A stretch of DNA of 38,166 nucleotides from a virus, in the IMG/VR virus record IMGVR_UViG_3300044678_001290, positions 1-38,166 of that record; one strand, given 5' to 3'. Positions 12,169-18,710 of this stretch are shown here, in pieces. The notes beneath the pieces are model-generated. The model did not search any database, was not told where the DNA came from, and was given only the letters and a program-made list of their open reading frames with translations. The position numbers were made by a program, and so were the translations under genes. Within the stretch, counting starts at the first letter, position 1, and each line of letters opens with the position of its first letter.

Positions 12169-12462
12169 TTACTTGGTGAGGGCAGAAATTTCCATAACTC
12201 CAAACACCGCTGAAGAGCCATATTGATAACAAGCGTCGTCAATAATCGTTTCAACGTATTCCAAGTGAATCTTGCAACCAATCGAATCACCCTTTGAAAG
12301 GGCCTCATTTGCCCGCGCTACTTCTTTCAACACTTCCGCAAGGACGTTTCCGCACGTCATTTTCTCAAAGTGTTTGCGCGAAGTAATGCCAGCGATTGCT
12401 TGCTTTTCTCCGCGTTCAATTGCGCCCGTGACGTGATAGCGGAGTGTTTCTAATGGATTCAT
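12169..12462 (-). CDS. Hypothetical protein, 97 residues
   Basis: The ATG at 12462 (MNPLETLRYHVTGAIERGEK) was chosen because it follows CAGAAAGGAAAACAA, the leader shared with its neighbours; the longer frame to 12561 crosses repeat copy B. The protein is mainly helical (RYHVTGAIERGEKQAIAGIT, LAEVLKEVARANEALSKGDS). It is acidic to neutral and has no known domain. There are 28 bases between its stop and the next start, enough for that gene's own ribosome site. Function unknown. Confidence 0.7.
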   Translation of the reverse strand: MNPLETLRYHVTGAIERGEKQAIAGITSRKHFEKMTCGNVLAEVLKEVARANEALSKGDSIGCKIHLEYVETIIDDACYQYGSSAVFGVMEISALTK

Positions 12463-12496
12463 TTGTTTTCCTTTCTGTTTTGGGTTTCTGTTCAGC

Positions 12497-12548
12497 CCAA
12501 AGCCCCGCCGAGTGTCGGCAGGGTTGGGGTTGGGTTTGCGGGGTGTTA
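12497..12548. repeat. Repeated 3'-end hairpin/G-run element, copy B
   Basis: Nearly identical to 11835-11888, differing at about three positions. It includes the TAA of the 12546 gene, the 9-bp stem CCCTGCCGA/TCGGCGGGG (12503-12523) and GGG-TT-GGGG-TT-GGG-N5-GGGG on the plus strand. The T-run after the stem is weaker (CTTTGGG). Confidence 0.8.
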
Positions 12549-12731
12549 TGAGTTCATCCAAGACTCAGAACGATTGGCCGCAATTGCTAAGTCTTCCGCT
12601 GTTCTGTTCAAGTGATAGCGAAGCGTGCGGTGCGCGTCCCGATATGCGGTGCGAATATTTGCGTTTCGGTGAAGAAAGGCGGAGGCGAGTTTTGCGGCGG
12701 CTTTGGCAATCTTGTCGTGTTTCGTTTCCAT
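12546..12731 (-). CDS. Hypothetical small helical protein, 61 residues, first gene of the leftward arm
   Basis: Begins METKHDKIAKAAAKLASAFL, with IRTAYRDAHRTLRYHLN in the middle: a basic, Ala- and Arg-rich helical protein that could bind nucleic acid. The leader AAACAGAAAAGGAAAACACATC supplies an AGGA ribosome site. It is the first gene leftward from the control region, a position often held by early regulators or host-takeover proteins. Family not recognised. Confidence 0.7.
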   Translation of the reverse strand: METKHDKIAKAAAKLASAFLHRNANIRTAYRDAHRTLRYHLNRTAEDLAIAANRSESWMNS

Positions 12732-13002
12732 GATGTGTTTTCCTTTTCTGTTTTTGGTTGCCTCTGCGTTGTGCGTTGGCTATGCGGTGAGAGTGTGCGA
12801 GCGTGTGAGCGATTGCAAGTCTTTTTGTGAAAAAAGAATAGCGAGAGACGCAAGTGAAGCAATGTCAAAGGGTTAAAATTCATTTCGGGCATCCAACGCG
12901 CGGCCCCTAATACCTCACACTGTAAGAGCAGAGCAAAAGGCTAGGGATAGCGTAAGCACAAAGGAAGAGAGCCAACGGCCAACGCTAGGTATGGACTGCC
13001 CG

Positions 13003-13041
13003 CCCGCCTGAATCCTCGCCGTCAATCCCCCGCCTGAATCC
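13003..13041. repeat. 13-bp direct repeat, period 26 bp
   Basis: CCCGCCTGAATCC occurs perfectly at 13003-13015 and 13029-13041. It sits upstream (in the leftward sense) of the first leftward gene and next to the dyad array, so it may bind a regulator or initiator. Confidence 0.85.
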
Positions 13042-13109
13042 ATTCACCTCCCTTACGCGAATAACCGTCTCGCGACTGAGACTCTGTCGCATTAAGCCCT
13101 TGAGGCTGA

Positions 13110-13205
13110 GACATAGGCTGTCCCACCTATCGTTTTGCCGTGATGGGTAGGACATCGACTGTCTCACCCTATGGCCTGCCGCCGATAGGTAGGACATACC
13201 TTGTC
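13110..13205. promoter_or_regulatory. Three evenly spaced operator-like dyads, GACA-N5-TGTC
   Basis: Perfect dyads at 13110-13122, 13151-13163 and 13193-13205, with centres at 13116, 13157 and 13199 (41 and 42 bp apart, about four helical turns). Each is flanked by RG on the left and by TC or CC on the right. The second and third lie in a 30-bp direct repeat (GATRGGTAGGACAT...TGTCTCACC); the first is the inverted copy. A GTCTC-N6-GAGAC palindrome centred near 13074.5 continues the same spacing. Confidence 0.75.
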
Positions 13206-13223
13206 TCACCCCTACAACCAAGC

Positions 13224-13260
13224 AGGGGGGGGAGGGGGGTCGGGCTTGGGGGGGGTGGGG
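13224..13260 (+). promoter_or_regulatory. G-run tract with G-quadruplex potential
   Basis: On the plus strand there are runs of eight, six, three, eight or more, and four guanines separated by one to three bases. This satisfies the usual four-run G-quadruplex pattern several times over. It begins 19 bases after the last dyad and lies ahead of the rightward promoter repeats. Confidence 0.75.
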
Positions 13261-13301
13261 TTATTGTAATTGGTCAGAACGCCCCCATAAAAAAATAATT
13301 C

Positions 13302-13355
13302 AAATGGTCCCTCATAAAAGGAGGGAATATTGTAAATGGTCCTTCCTAAAAGGAG
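13302..13355. repeat. Two 22-bp direct repeats upstream of the late promoter
   Basis: AAATGGTCC-YTC-N-TAAAAGGAG at 13302-13323 and 13334-13355, 20 of 22 positions identical, period 32 bp (about three helical turns). A degraded third copy may lie at about 13267-13290. They lie 50-100 bases upstream of the -35 element and could bind an activator. Confidence 0.8.
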
Positions 13356-13362
13356 AACGTAG

Positions 13363-13397
13363 AACATAGTTGAAGAAGACGGGGAAACATAGTTGAA
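13363..13397. repeat. 12-bp direct repeat AACATAGTTGAA, period 23 bp
   Basis: Perfect copies at 13363-13374 and 13386-13397; the second ends eight bases before the -35 hexamer. The position fits an activator or repressor site for the rightward promoter. Confidence 0.8.
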
Positions 13398-13405
13398 CAA
13401 ATGGC

Positions 13406-13435
13406 TTGACAGAAATTTTGGGGGCTGGTTACAAT
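13406..13435 (+). promoter_or_regulatory. Rightward sigma-70 promoter for the structural operon
   Basis: TTGACA at 13406-13411, an 18-base spacer, TACAAT at 13430-13435. Start at about 13442, giving a leader of about 17 nt to the leader-peptide ATG at 13459. It is the only strong match to both elements upstream of the terminase genes. Confidence 0.75.
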
Positions 13436-13458
13436 CCATACGCAAGCGAAGGATAACG

Positions 13459-13551
13459 ATGAAAGACTTTTTTTCATTGTTTTTGTTTGGCATTCTATGT
13501 CTGGATTGTTTAAAGTATAAGTCGATTATGATCTATTTGTCTAAAGTATGA
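13459..13551 (+). CDS. Hydrophobic leader peptide coupled to the terminase small subunit, 30 residues
   Basis: Starts MKDFFSLFLFGILCLDC and ends KSIMIYLSKV. The ATG (13459-13461) follows GAAGGATAACG, a good ribosome site (AGGA, five bases). Its TGA (13549-13551) overlaps the ATG of the terminase small subunit (ATGA), which itself has no ribosome site. This is the arrangement of a translational coupling or leader peptide. The sequence is hydrophobic in residues 4-15 and rich in Leu, Phe and Lys. It may only serve to load ribosomes, or be a real membrane micro-protein. Confidence 0.6.
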   Translation: MKDFFSLFLFGILCLDCLKYKSIMIYLSKV

Positions 13552-14042
13552 GCCTAGAGAACATCAGCCCCGTTCTATTGTCCTCCCTAGTGGACAGTGA
13601 TTGTCGCACCCTAGAGGCGCGAGAGCCGACGAAGGCTATGCTGTGCTTGGAGCAACTAGCGGAAGGGAATACGTGGGAGGAGATAGCTGAGGCTACAGGC
13701 TTCTCGTTCAATCAGATTAGTAAGGTGAAGGCGCGGCATGAGGTGGCGATTGAGGTGAGACGAAAGCAGTTGGCGGCTGATGGGTTTGAGATGGCAGAGG
13801 GGCTGAGGTTGTTGGCTAAACAGAAGCTAGAGATGCTGGCGAACAACCCAGATGCTTTGGCTAAGGTGAACATTCGAGACTTGGTTCTTTCCTACGGGAT
13901 AGCCGTGGATAAGGGTATGCAGGCTATAGGGGAGAACAAGGTGGTGGTAGAGCATAAGGCCGGGAAGCCTAGCTTGGAGGATGCTATGAAGGCTATAGCT
14001 GATGCTAGGGCCGCGCTTCAGAAGGAGGCTGTTGAGATATGA
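13548..14042 (+). CDS. terS: Terminase small subunit, 164 residues
   Basis: Directly upstream of and overlapping the large terminase gene (ATGA, 14039-14042). Residues 30-65 carry a helix-turn-helix (AEGNTWEEIAEATGFSFNQI, SKVKARHE) as in many small terminases that recognise the packaging site. A helical oligomerisation core (EMAEGLRLLAKQKLEMLANN, then KVNIRDLVLSYGIAVDKGMQ) and an Ala/Glu-rich C-terminal helix for contact with the large subunit follow. It forms a ring that binds phage DNA and starts packaging. The start is supported by overlap with the leader peptide stop. Confidence 0.85.
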   Translation: MSLENISPVLLSSLVDSDCRTLEAREPTKAMLCLEQLAEGNTWEEIAEATGFSFNQISKVKARHEVAIEVRRKQLAADGFEMAEGLRLLAKQKLEMLANNPDALAKVNIRDLVLSYGIAVDKGMQAIGENKVVVEHKAGKPSLEDAMKAIADARAALQKEAVEI

Positions 14043-15640
14043 TTTGGAGGAAACACGCCATTCTCGCGCCACCAACCAATGAGGAGATGGCGCAAATGCA
14101 GCCGGAAGTTCTAGCTAGTCTCTACGACATCTACCATCAGGCGATAGAGAACAGCATCCGAGACCCTTACAGGTATGGATTTAAACTTCCCCACTGGAAG
14201 AAGGCAGAGGAGTTGTTAGAGTCTTTCAATGAGATACTTGTGAGCGGCGGCAATAGATCGTCTAAGACAACGTGGGCAGCAACAGCGGTGGTGAAGGCTG
14301 CAATGGACAATCCCGGTAGTGTCATTATGTGCTTCGCGCAGAACGCAGACGTGTCTATTCGCCAGCAACAATGCGCCATATACGATGCTCTCCCTGAAGA
14401 GCTTAGAAAGAAAACCCTTAGTGCGGAGGAGAACATTAGCTACACACGGAAGAACGGGTTCTCCAAGAGTAGTCTAATCCTGCCGGGGACTAGGAGCCAC
14501 ATCATCTTCAAAACCTATGCTCAATTTCTTAACAACGATACTATTCTGGAAGGTGCGGAGTTGGGCAGTCGTGAACCGGTATGGCTCAATATTGGGGCTT
14601 GGTGTGATGAATACCTTATTGGCCCTGAGCTACTACGCACTCTGCGTTTTCGATTGGCTACCCGTAACGCCAAGGTCATTGTTACGTTCACTCCGATTGA
14701 CGGTTACACGGAGGTGGTTAGAGACTACCTTGAGAAAGCAAGAACTGTTGAAACCAAAACGGCGGAACTCCTCAATGATAGACCAGTTCCGTTTATTCAG
14801 CACGCTGCGAATGGAAACAGCGCAATCATTTATTTCCATTCAAAAGACAATCCGTTTGGCGGTTATGATCGTATTGCTCAGGACTTACAGGGCCGTGGTG
14901 AAGAGGAAATTCTAACGCGAGCCTACGGGGTTCCGACCAAGAGTGCGTCCACTAGGTTCCCTATGTTCTCTAGGGAGGTTAATGTCATACCACATGACAA
15001 GATACCGCGTGATAACGTAACACGCTACATGATCTTAGACCCGGCTGGGCGCAAGAACTGGTTCATGTGCTGGATAGCCGTAGATGAAAGCGAAACCTAC
15101 TACGTCTATCGTGAGTGGCCGGATGTTAATGTGGGAGACTGGGCCAAGTGGCATGGAGGACGATGGATAGGTGGAGACGGAAGCAAGGGGCTTGGCTACG
15201 GCATTAAGAACTACGTTGACCTAATCATCCGGTCGGAGTCGGATGACAAGGAGGAAATACTGGACAGGCTCATTGACCCGCGCCTTGGCGCAGCCAAGTA
15301 TCAATCGCAGAACGGGGCGAGTTCGATCATCGAAGACTTGGCTGACAACGGGCTGACATTTAATCCTGCTCCCGGTTTGGACATTGAAGACGGCATCCAA
15401 GCCATCCAAAGCAAGATGGCCTACAATCGTAAAGCGAAGATGGATAGCCTCAACCGCCCACGATTCTATGTCTCAGAGAATTGCCAGAACATCATCACTG
15501 CCCTTCAGGAATACACGGGAGACGGCGGAACGGATGAAGCATGGAAAGACCCGATAGACGTTATCCGCTATGCGTGCATTGACGGCATACGCTGGATGGA
15601 TAAGACAATACAACAACCAAAACGAAGGAGCGGATACTAA
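14039..15640 (+). CDS. terL: Terminase large subunit (ATPase/nuclease), 533 residues
   Basis: Packaging motor. Walker A is G70-GNRSSKTT78, Walker B ends in WCDE (D191, E192), and the coupling motif VTFTP is at 216-220. The C-terminal RNase-H-like nuclease starts with MILDPAG (D335) and continues with acidic residues (IIRSESDD, SIIEDLADNG). The protein translocates DNA into the procapsid and cuts it. A strong ribosome site (AGGAGG about ten bases before the ATG) lies in the end of the small subunit gene. The nuclease type does not reveal whether ends are cohesive or headful, although the gene split by the window ends fits a circularly permuted or circular assembly. Confidence 0.95.
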   Translation: MIWRKHAILAPPTNEEMAQMQPEVLASLYDIYHQAIENSIRDPYRYGFKLPHWKKAEELLESFNEILVSGGNRSSKTTWAATAVVKAAMDNPGSVIMCFAQNADVSIRQQQCAIYDALPEELRKKTLSAEENISYTRKNGFSKSSLILPGTRSHIIFKTYAQFLNNDTILEGAELGSREPVWLNIGAWCDEYLIGPELLRTLRFRLATRNAKVIVTFTPIDGYTEVVRDYLEKARTVETKTAELLNDRPVPFIQHAANGNSAIIYFHSKDNPFGGYDRIAQDLQGRGEEEILTRAYGVPTKSASTRFPMFSREVNVIPHDKIPRDNVTRYMILDPAGRKNWFMCWIAVDESETYYVYREWPDVNVGDWAKWHGGRWIGGDGSKGLGYGIKNYVDLIIRSESDDKEEILDRLIDPRLGAAKYQSQNGASSIIEDLADNGLTFNPAPGLDIEDGIQAIQSKMAYNRKAKMDSLNRPRFYVSENCQNIITALQEYTGDGGTDEAWKDPIDVIRYACIDGIRWMDKTIQQPKRRSGY

Positions 15641-16026
15641 TGGCTAAAGTAAAAATCATCACGCTGGCCGACAGGCTGGGCAAGACAGTTAACGAGCTGC
15701 TTAAAATTAAAGCGGCAAAGCTAAAGGAGGGGCTGCACTACTCCGGCTATGGAAAGAACACCTACCTCACCGAAGAAGCTGTAGAGTTAATTGAGCTATC
15801 GCTTGAGGCTCCGCTTGCTGTTCCAAACAGAATTAGGGCAACAGTGTTGATGGAAGCACGCAACCCACGATGGGTTTACGCAAAGCTGGAGGGACATGAA
15901 GGCAAGGTGCCTGTTGCAATCCCTCGCAAACTCCGTGGTAAGCTGTTGGGCAAACGAATAAATGTTGACGCAATTACAGACTCATCCGGTGGAACTACCT
16001 ATCGCCATGAAATGCTTGGAGATTGA
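15640..16026 (+). CDS. Hypothetical protein between terminase and portal, 128 residues
   Basis: The N-terminal 55 residues (KIITLADRLGKTVNELLKIK, then HYSGYGKNTYLTEEAVELIE) look like a MerR-like or winged HTH, and the rest is a beta-rich domain (NPRWVYAKLEGHEGKVPVAI, then KLRGKLLGKRINVDAITDSS). It overlaps the terminase stop by one base (TAATG) and has AAGGAG nine bases upstream. Small DNA-binding proteins are often found here and may help packaging or regulate the late genes. Family not recognised. Confidence 0.65.
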   Translation: MAKVKIITLADRLGKTVNELLKIKAAKLKEGLHYSGYGKNTYLTEEAVELIELSLEAPLAVPNRIRATVLMEARNPRWVYAKLEGHEGKVPVAIPRKLRGKLLGKRINVDAITDSSGGTTYRHEMLGD

Positions 16027-16219
16027 TATTACATTGGACCGTAAGTGGCAGGACGAACAGATTGATCGTCTGTTGGGTTTTGAAATTTTGCAACGAACAC
16101 TTCACGCTGAATACCAACCAATTGAAGCTGCTGTCCTAGCGGACAAGGTAGCAATTGATAAGGGTGCAGCCTACCGCATCATTCGCGCTATTGGACAAAA
16201 CCTAAATGGAAAACGATAA
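16007..16219 (+). CDS. Hypothetical small protein with HTH-like region, 70 residues
   Basis: Start placed at the ATG at 16007 (MKCLEIDITLDRKWQDEQID), which overlaps the preceding gene by 20 bases; the earlier in-frame ATG at 15962 would overlap it by more than 60. The second half (QPIEAAVLADKVAIDKGAAY, then RIIRAIGQNLNGKR) has HTH-like spacing. It overlaps the portal start by 14 bases. It probably acts with the adjacent 128-residue protein, but there is no direct evidence. Confidence 0.6.
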   Translation: MKCLEIDITLDRKWQDEQIDRLLGFEILQRTLHAEYQPIEAAVLADKVAIDKGAAYRIIRAIGQNLNGKR

Positions 16220-18317
16220 TCAAGAAGCACTTATTTACGTTCAGGATAAGCCAAATGTTATGGCTATCCGTAATGCGTATGAACGCACTACCACTGACCT
16301 CAATTTCTATTTTGACCAGTGTGCTGACGCCTATGATAATCGGCGCAACTTGTGGGCAGGGAAGTCCGAGGACTTACGCAAGGGTGGAAGCGATGCCTTC
16401 CCGTGGAAGGGTGCATCCGATCAGGAGGCCCATGTCATTAACGAGCGCATCAATCGCTATGTGGCGATGTTCATGTCTTCGCTTAACCGCGCCAACATTC
16501 GCGCCTATCCGGTTGAGTCTGGCGACATTGGCCGCGCCCGCGTTACTAGTGCTTTCTTAAAGTGGATGGTGGCTAATTATATTCCTCAGTTCAAACGGCA
16601 GATGGAACTTGGGGCCAACTACCTCCTTGAGCGTGGCATCATGATTACCTATGTGGGCTGGCAGAAGGAAGATCGCATCTTCAAGCAGAAGCTAACACTA
16701 GATCAGCTCCAACAGGTTAGTCCCGATTTGGTTAAAGCCATCTTGGAGAAAAAGTCCGACGACCAACTGGTTGAGCTTTTGAAAGGTCAATTCAACGGAA
16801 TGACTGACAAGAAAGCCAAGCGTGCTTTGAATGATTTACGAAAGACTGGTAATGCTGAGTTCCCCATCATTCGGCGCAGCGTAGATTGCCCAATGGTTCA
16901 GGCCATTGCTCCCGACGGAGATGTTTTGTTTCCGTCTTACACCACCGACCCACAGAAAGTTCCCTATTGCTTCTGGCGTGTGTTGATGAGCGCCCAGCAG
17001 CTCAAGAACAAAATTGCAACAGAGGGTTGGGATGAGAGTTGGGTTGATTATGTCATTGAGAATTGCGGCGAAGAAGGCGACCCAATCAACAACAATAACA
17101 ACAACACCAATTTCACCTACAAATCCACGACGTATGACGCCAGTGAGTTGTTTGAAGTGATTTATTGCTACCAACGCTTAGTCGATGAGGACAACGCGGA
17201 GGGTATCTATTGCACCGTTTTCCATAGAAACGTAATTGGTAAGCAAAACGTAGAAGATTATGCAAAGCATGAGCTTTTAAACGGCTACGAAGACTACCCA
17301 TTTGTCGTAACAAAGATTAGCGAGGACAACAAACGTCTCTACGATCTTCAAAGTTTTGCTGATTTGCTCAAGGGAATCCAGTGGCAAACAAAGGTGGAGC
17401 GCGATAGCCGCACAGACCGCAACTCGCTTGCTACCCTTCCGTGGATTGAACATCCAATGGGCTTCCCGCCTAGCGATATTCGTCCCGGTGGCCTCCTTCC
17501 CTATCGTCGCCAAGGGGAGATTCGTTACGGCCCAACGCCACAATACAATCCCGGCTCGGTGGAGATGGAAAACACTCTGCTTACGCAAGCCGACAAGCTA
17601 ATTGGTTTGGATGTTGGCAATCCCTTGTCCACAATTCAGCAGCAGTATTTCGTGGATAAGTTCCTGACTCACGTTAGGGACGTTCTGCGCTTGTCATACA
17701 AGTGCTATCAACGTTTTGGCCCAGATCAAGTGTTCTTCCGCGTAACAGGCGTTTCCGACCCTCAAAAGTTTAGCAAGGGCGACCCTAACGAAAACTTTGA
17801 CATAATCATCAACTACGACGTTCTGCACAACGACCCAGACAACGTGGAAACACAACTTGGTCAGTTTGTTCAATTGATGCAGCTTGATAGAAATGGCCGC
17901 ATTGACGTTGATGCCTTGCTTGAAATTAGCGGCTCAGCCATCAATCCAGTCATTGCGGACGCTATCCTGCGTCCACGCGAGCAAGCCCAAGAGCAAGTGG
18001 TCAAACAGGTCACAGATGACTTGTCTAAGATTTACGCTGGCATTGAGGTGGGCGCACGGCCTAATGGTGCTCAAATCGCTATGCAGGTTCTTCAGCAATA
18101 CAGCCAGCAGCCTGACGTTATGCAGCGTTTGCAGCAGGATAAGGCATTTGCGGCACGCTTCCAGAAGTATGCCCAGCAATACCAGTTCCAAATGCAGCAA
18201 ACTCAGAACGCTGAGATTGGTCGCATTGGCACAGCTCCCGCCGAAATGGGCGGAATGCAAACACAGGGTATGCAGCAAGCTCCTTCGGGTATGGCCCCCG
18301 GCCCACAACAATACTAA
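16206..18317 (+). CDS. Portal protein, 703 residues
   Basis: A large dodecameric-portal-type protein. The N-terminal region NRRNLWAGKSEDLRKGGSDA, FPWKGASDQEAHVINERINR is typical of podovirus and SU10-like portals. The length (703) is within the usual range for these. A Gln-rich C-terminal tail (from about residue 620, with QQYSQQPDVMQRLQQDKAFA and MQQTQNAEIG) would line the crown or barrel. It forms the DNA entry ring and the head-tail joint. It follows the terminase block and precedes scaffold and capsid genes, the usual order. Confidence 0.9.
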   Translation: MENDNQEALIYVQDKPNVMAIRNAYERTTTDLNFYFDQCADAYDNRRNLWAGKSEDLRKGGSDAFPWKGASDQEAHVINERINRYVAMFMSSLNRANIRAYPVESGDIGRARVTSAFLKWMVANYIPQFKRQMELGANYLLERGIMITYVGWQKEDRIFKQKLTLDQLQQVSPDLVKAILEKKSDDQLVELLKGQFNGMTDKKAKRALNDLRKTGNAEFPIIRRSVDCPMVQAIAPDGDVLFPSYTTDPQKVPYCFWRVLMSAQQLKNKIATEGWDESWVDYVIENCGEEGDPINNNNNNTNFTYKSTTYDASELFEVIYCYQRLVDEDNAEGIYCTVFHRNVIGKQNVEDYAKHELLNGYEDYPFVVTKISEDNKRLYDLQSFADLLKGIQWQTKVERDSRTDRNSLATLPWIEHPMGFPPSDIRPGGLLPYRRQGEIRYGPTPQYNPGSVEMENTLLTQADKLIGLDVGNPLSTIQQQYFVDKFLTHVRDVLRLSYKCYQRFGPDQVFFRVTGVSDPQKFSKGDPNENFDIIINYDVLHNDPDNVETQLGQFVQLMQLDRNGRIDVDALLEISGSAINPVIADAILRPREQAQEQVVKQVTDDLSKIYAGIEVGARPNGAQIAMQVLQQYSQQPDVMQRLQQDKAFAARFQKYAQQYQFQMQQTQNAEIGRIGTAPAEMGGMQTQGMQQAPSGMAPGPQQY

Positions 18318-18320
18318 TTC

Positions 18321-18533
18321 ATGGACATTAAAAAACTAGAACAGCTTTCGCACAACGAAACCTTTGTTGATTTCCTTGAAGAAATTCACAGCACACGCGA
18401 AGCCCTCATTCAACAGCTTCATGACGTAAGTGCTGATAGGATTCAGCAGATTAGCGGACGTATTCTCCAATGCGACGAAATCCTCGTAGCTGGTGGCTTC
18501 AACACCATCCAGCTGCGACGGATGGGGAGATAG
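18321..18533 (+). CDS. Hypothetical helical protein, 70 residues
   Basis: Begins MDIKKLEQLSHNETFVDFLE and is helical (EIHSTREALIQQLHDVSADR, IQQISGRILQCDEILVAGGF). Small proteins of this look are common between portal and scaffold genes in podoviruses and may be head-assembly factors. It begins three bases after the portal stop. Its TAG stop directly touches the 3' end of an antisense tRNA gene. Confidence 0.75.
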   Translation: MDIKKLEQLSHNETFVDFLEEIHSTREALIQQLHDVSADRIQQISGRILQCDEILVAGGFNTIQLRRMGR

Positions 18534-18608
18534 TGGAGCCCCCGATAGGGATTGAACCTACGACAGCCAGTTTACAAAACTGGTGCTCTACCACTGAGCT
18601 ACAAGGGC
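18534..18608 (-). tRNA. tRNA-Thr (anticodon UGU)
   Basis: A full cloverleaf on the minus strand, 75 nt. Acceptor GCCCTTG/CGGGGGC, D arm GCTC/GAGC, anticodon stem CCAGT/ACTGG with loop TTTGTAA (anticodon TGT, reading ACA), five-base variable loop CTGTC, T arm GTAGG-TTCAATC-CCTAT, discriminator T and an encoded CCA. It runs against the structural genes around it, and its CCA abuts the stop codon of the 18321-18533 gene. No clear minus-strand promoter was seen in the 100 bases upstream. Confidence 0.95.
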
Positions 18609-18710
18609 GTTTAATGTTTCTCCATGCCTAGTCGCAAAATAGCAAACAAAATCTTTGCTATGATGGCCCCACGCAATCGCTGTGGCGTAAAGTCAGCGGA
18701 AAACAATAAT
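18609..18710. other. Leader between antisense tRNA and scaffold gene
   Basis: A 102-bp stretch that could also be read as an N-terminal extension of the scaffold gene from an ATG at 18624. That extension (MPSRKIANKIFAMMAPRNRC) is basic and unlike the rest of the scaffold, so I treat it as untranslated or uncertain. It would also hold any promoter for the tRNA. Confidence 0.4.

Larger units (their letters stand above)
12733..13458. promoter_or_regulatory. Divergent control region between the two transcription arms
   Basis: About 720 bases without a convincing gene, separating leftward and rightward arms. From left to right it contains a CTTTTT/AAAAAG hairpin (12820-12837), an isolated TTGACA on the minus strand (12863-12868) without a well-placed -10, a 13-bp direct repeat CCCGCCTGAATCC (13003-13015 and 13029-13041), the three-dyad array, a G-rich tract, two pairs of direct repeats and a rightward sigma-70 promoter. 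No leftward promoter with both elements could be identified. The region is the best candidate for an origin or a master switch. Confidence 0.75.

Noticed and set aside
12835-12868. Leftward sigma-70 promoter with TTGACA (12863-12868) and TATTCT (12835-12840)
   Set aside because: The spacer is 22 bases, too long for normal recognition, and the -10 is weak.
12985-13221. Minus-strand open frame of 78 codons in the control region
   Set aside because: It consists of the repeated dyad elements read as protein (repeated SYPS/SYLS phrases), has no ribosome site, and lies where regulatory repeats explain the sequence better.
13110-13355. CRISPR array
   Set aside because: The repeats are few, partly inverted, and the spacers are not of constant length; no cas gene is present.
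13212-13493. Minus-strand open frame of 93 codons over the G-rich tract
   Set aside because: Its end is a proline run made by the G-tract and it is antisense to the late promoter and its repeats; there is no sign of codon selection.
18534-18608. Phage attachment site within a tRNA
   Set aside because: No integrase or excisionase is recognisable in the window, so a temperate att site cannot be supported, though it is not excluded.
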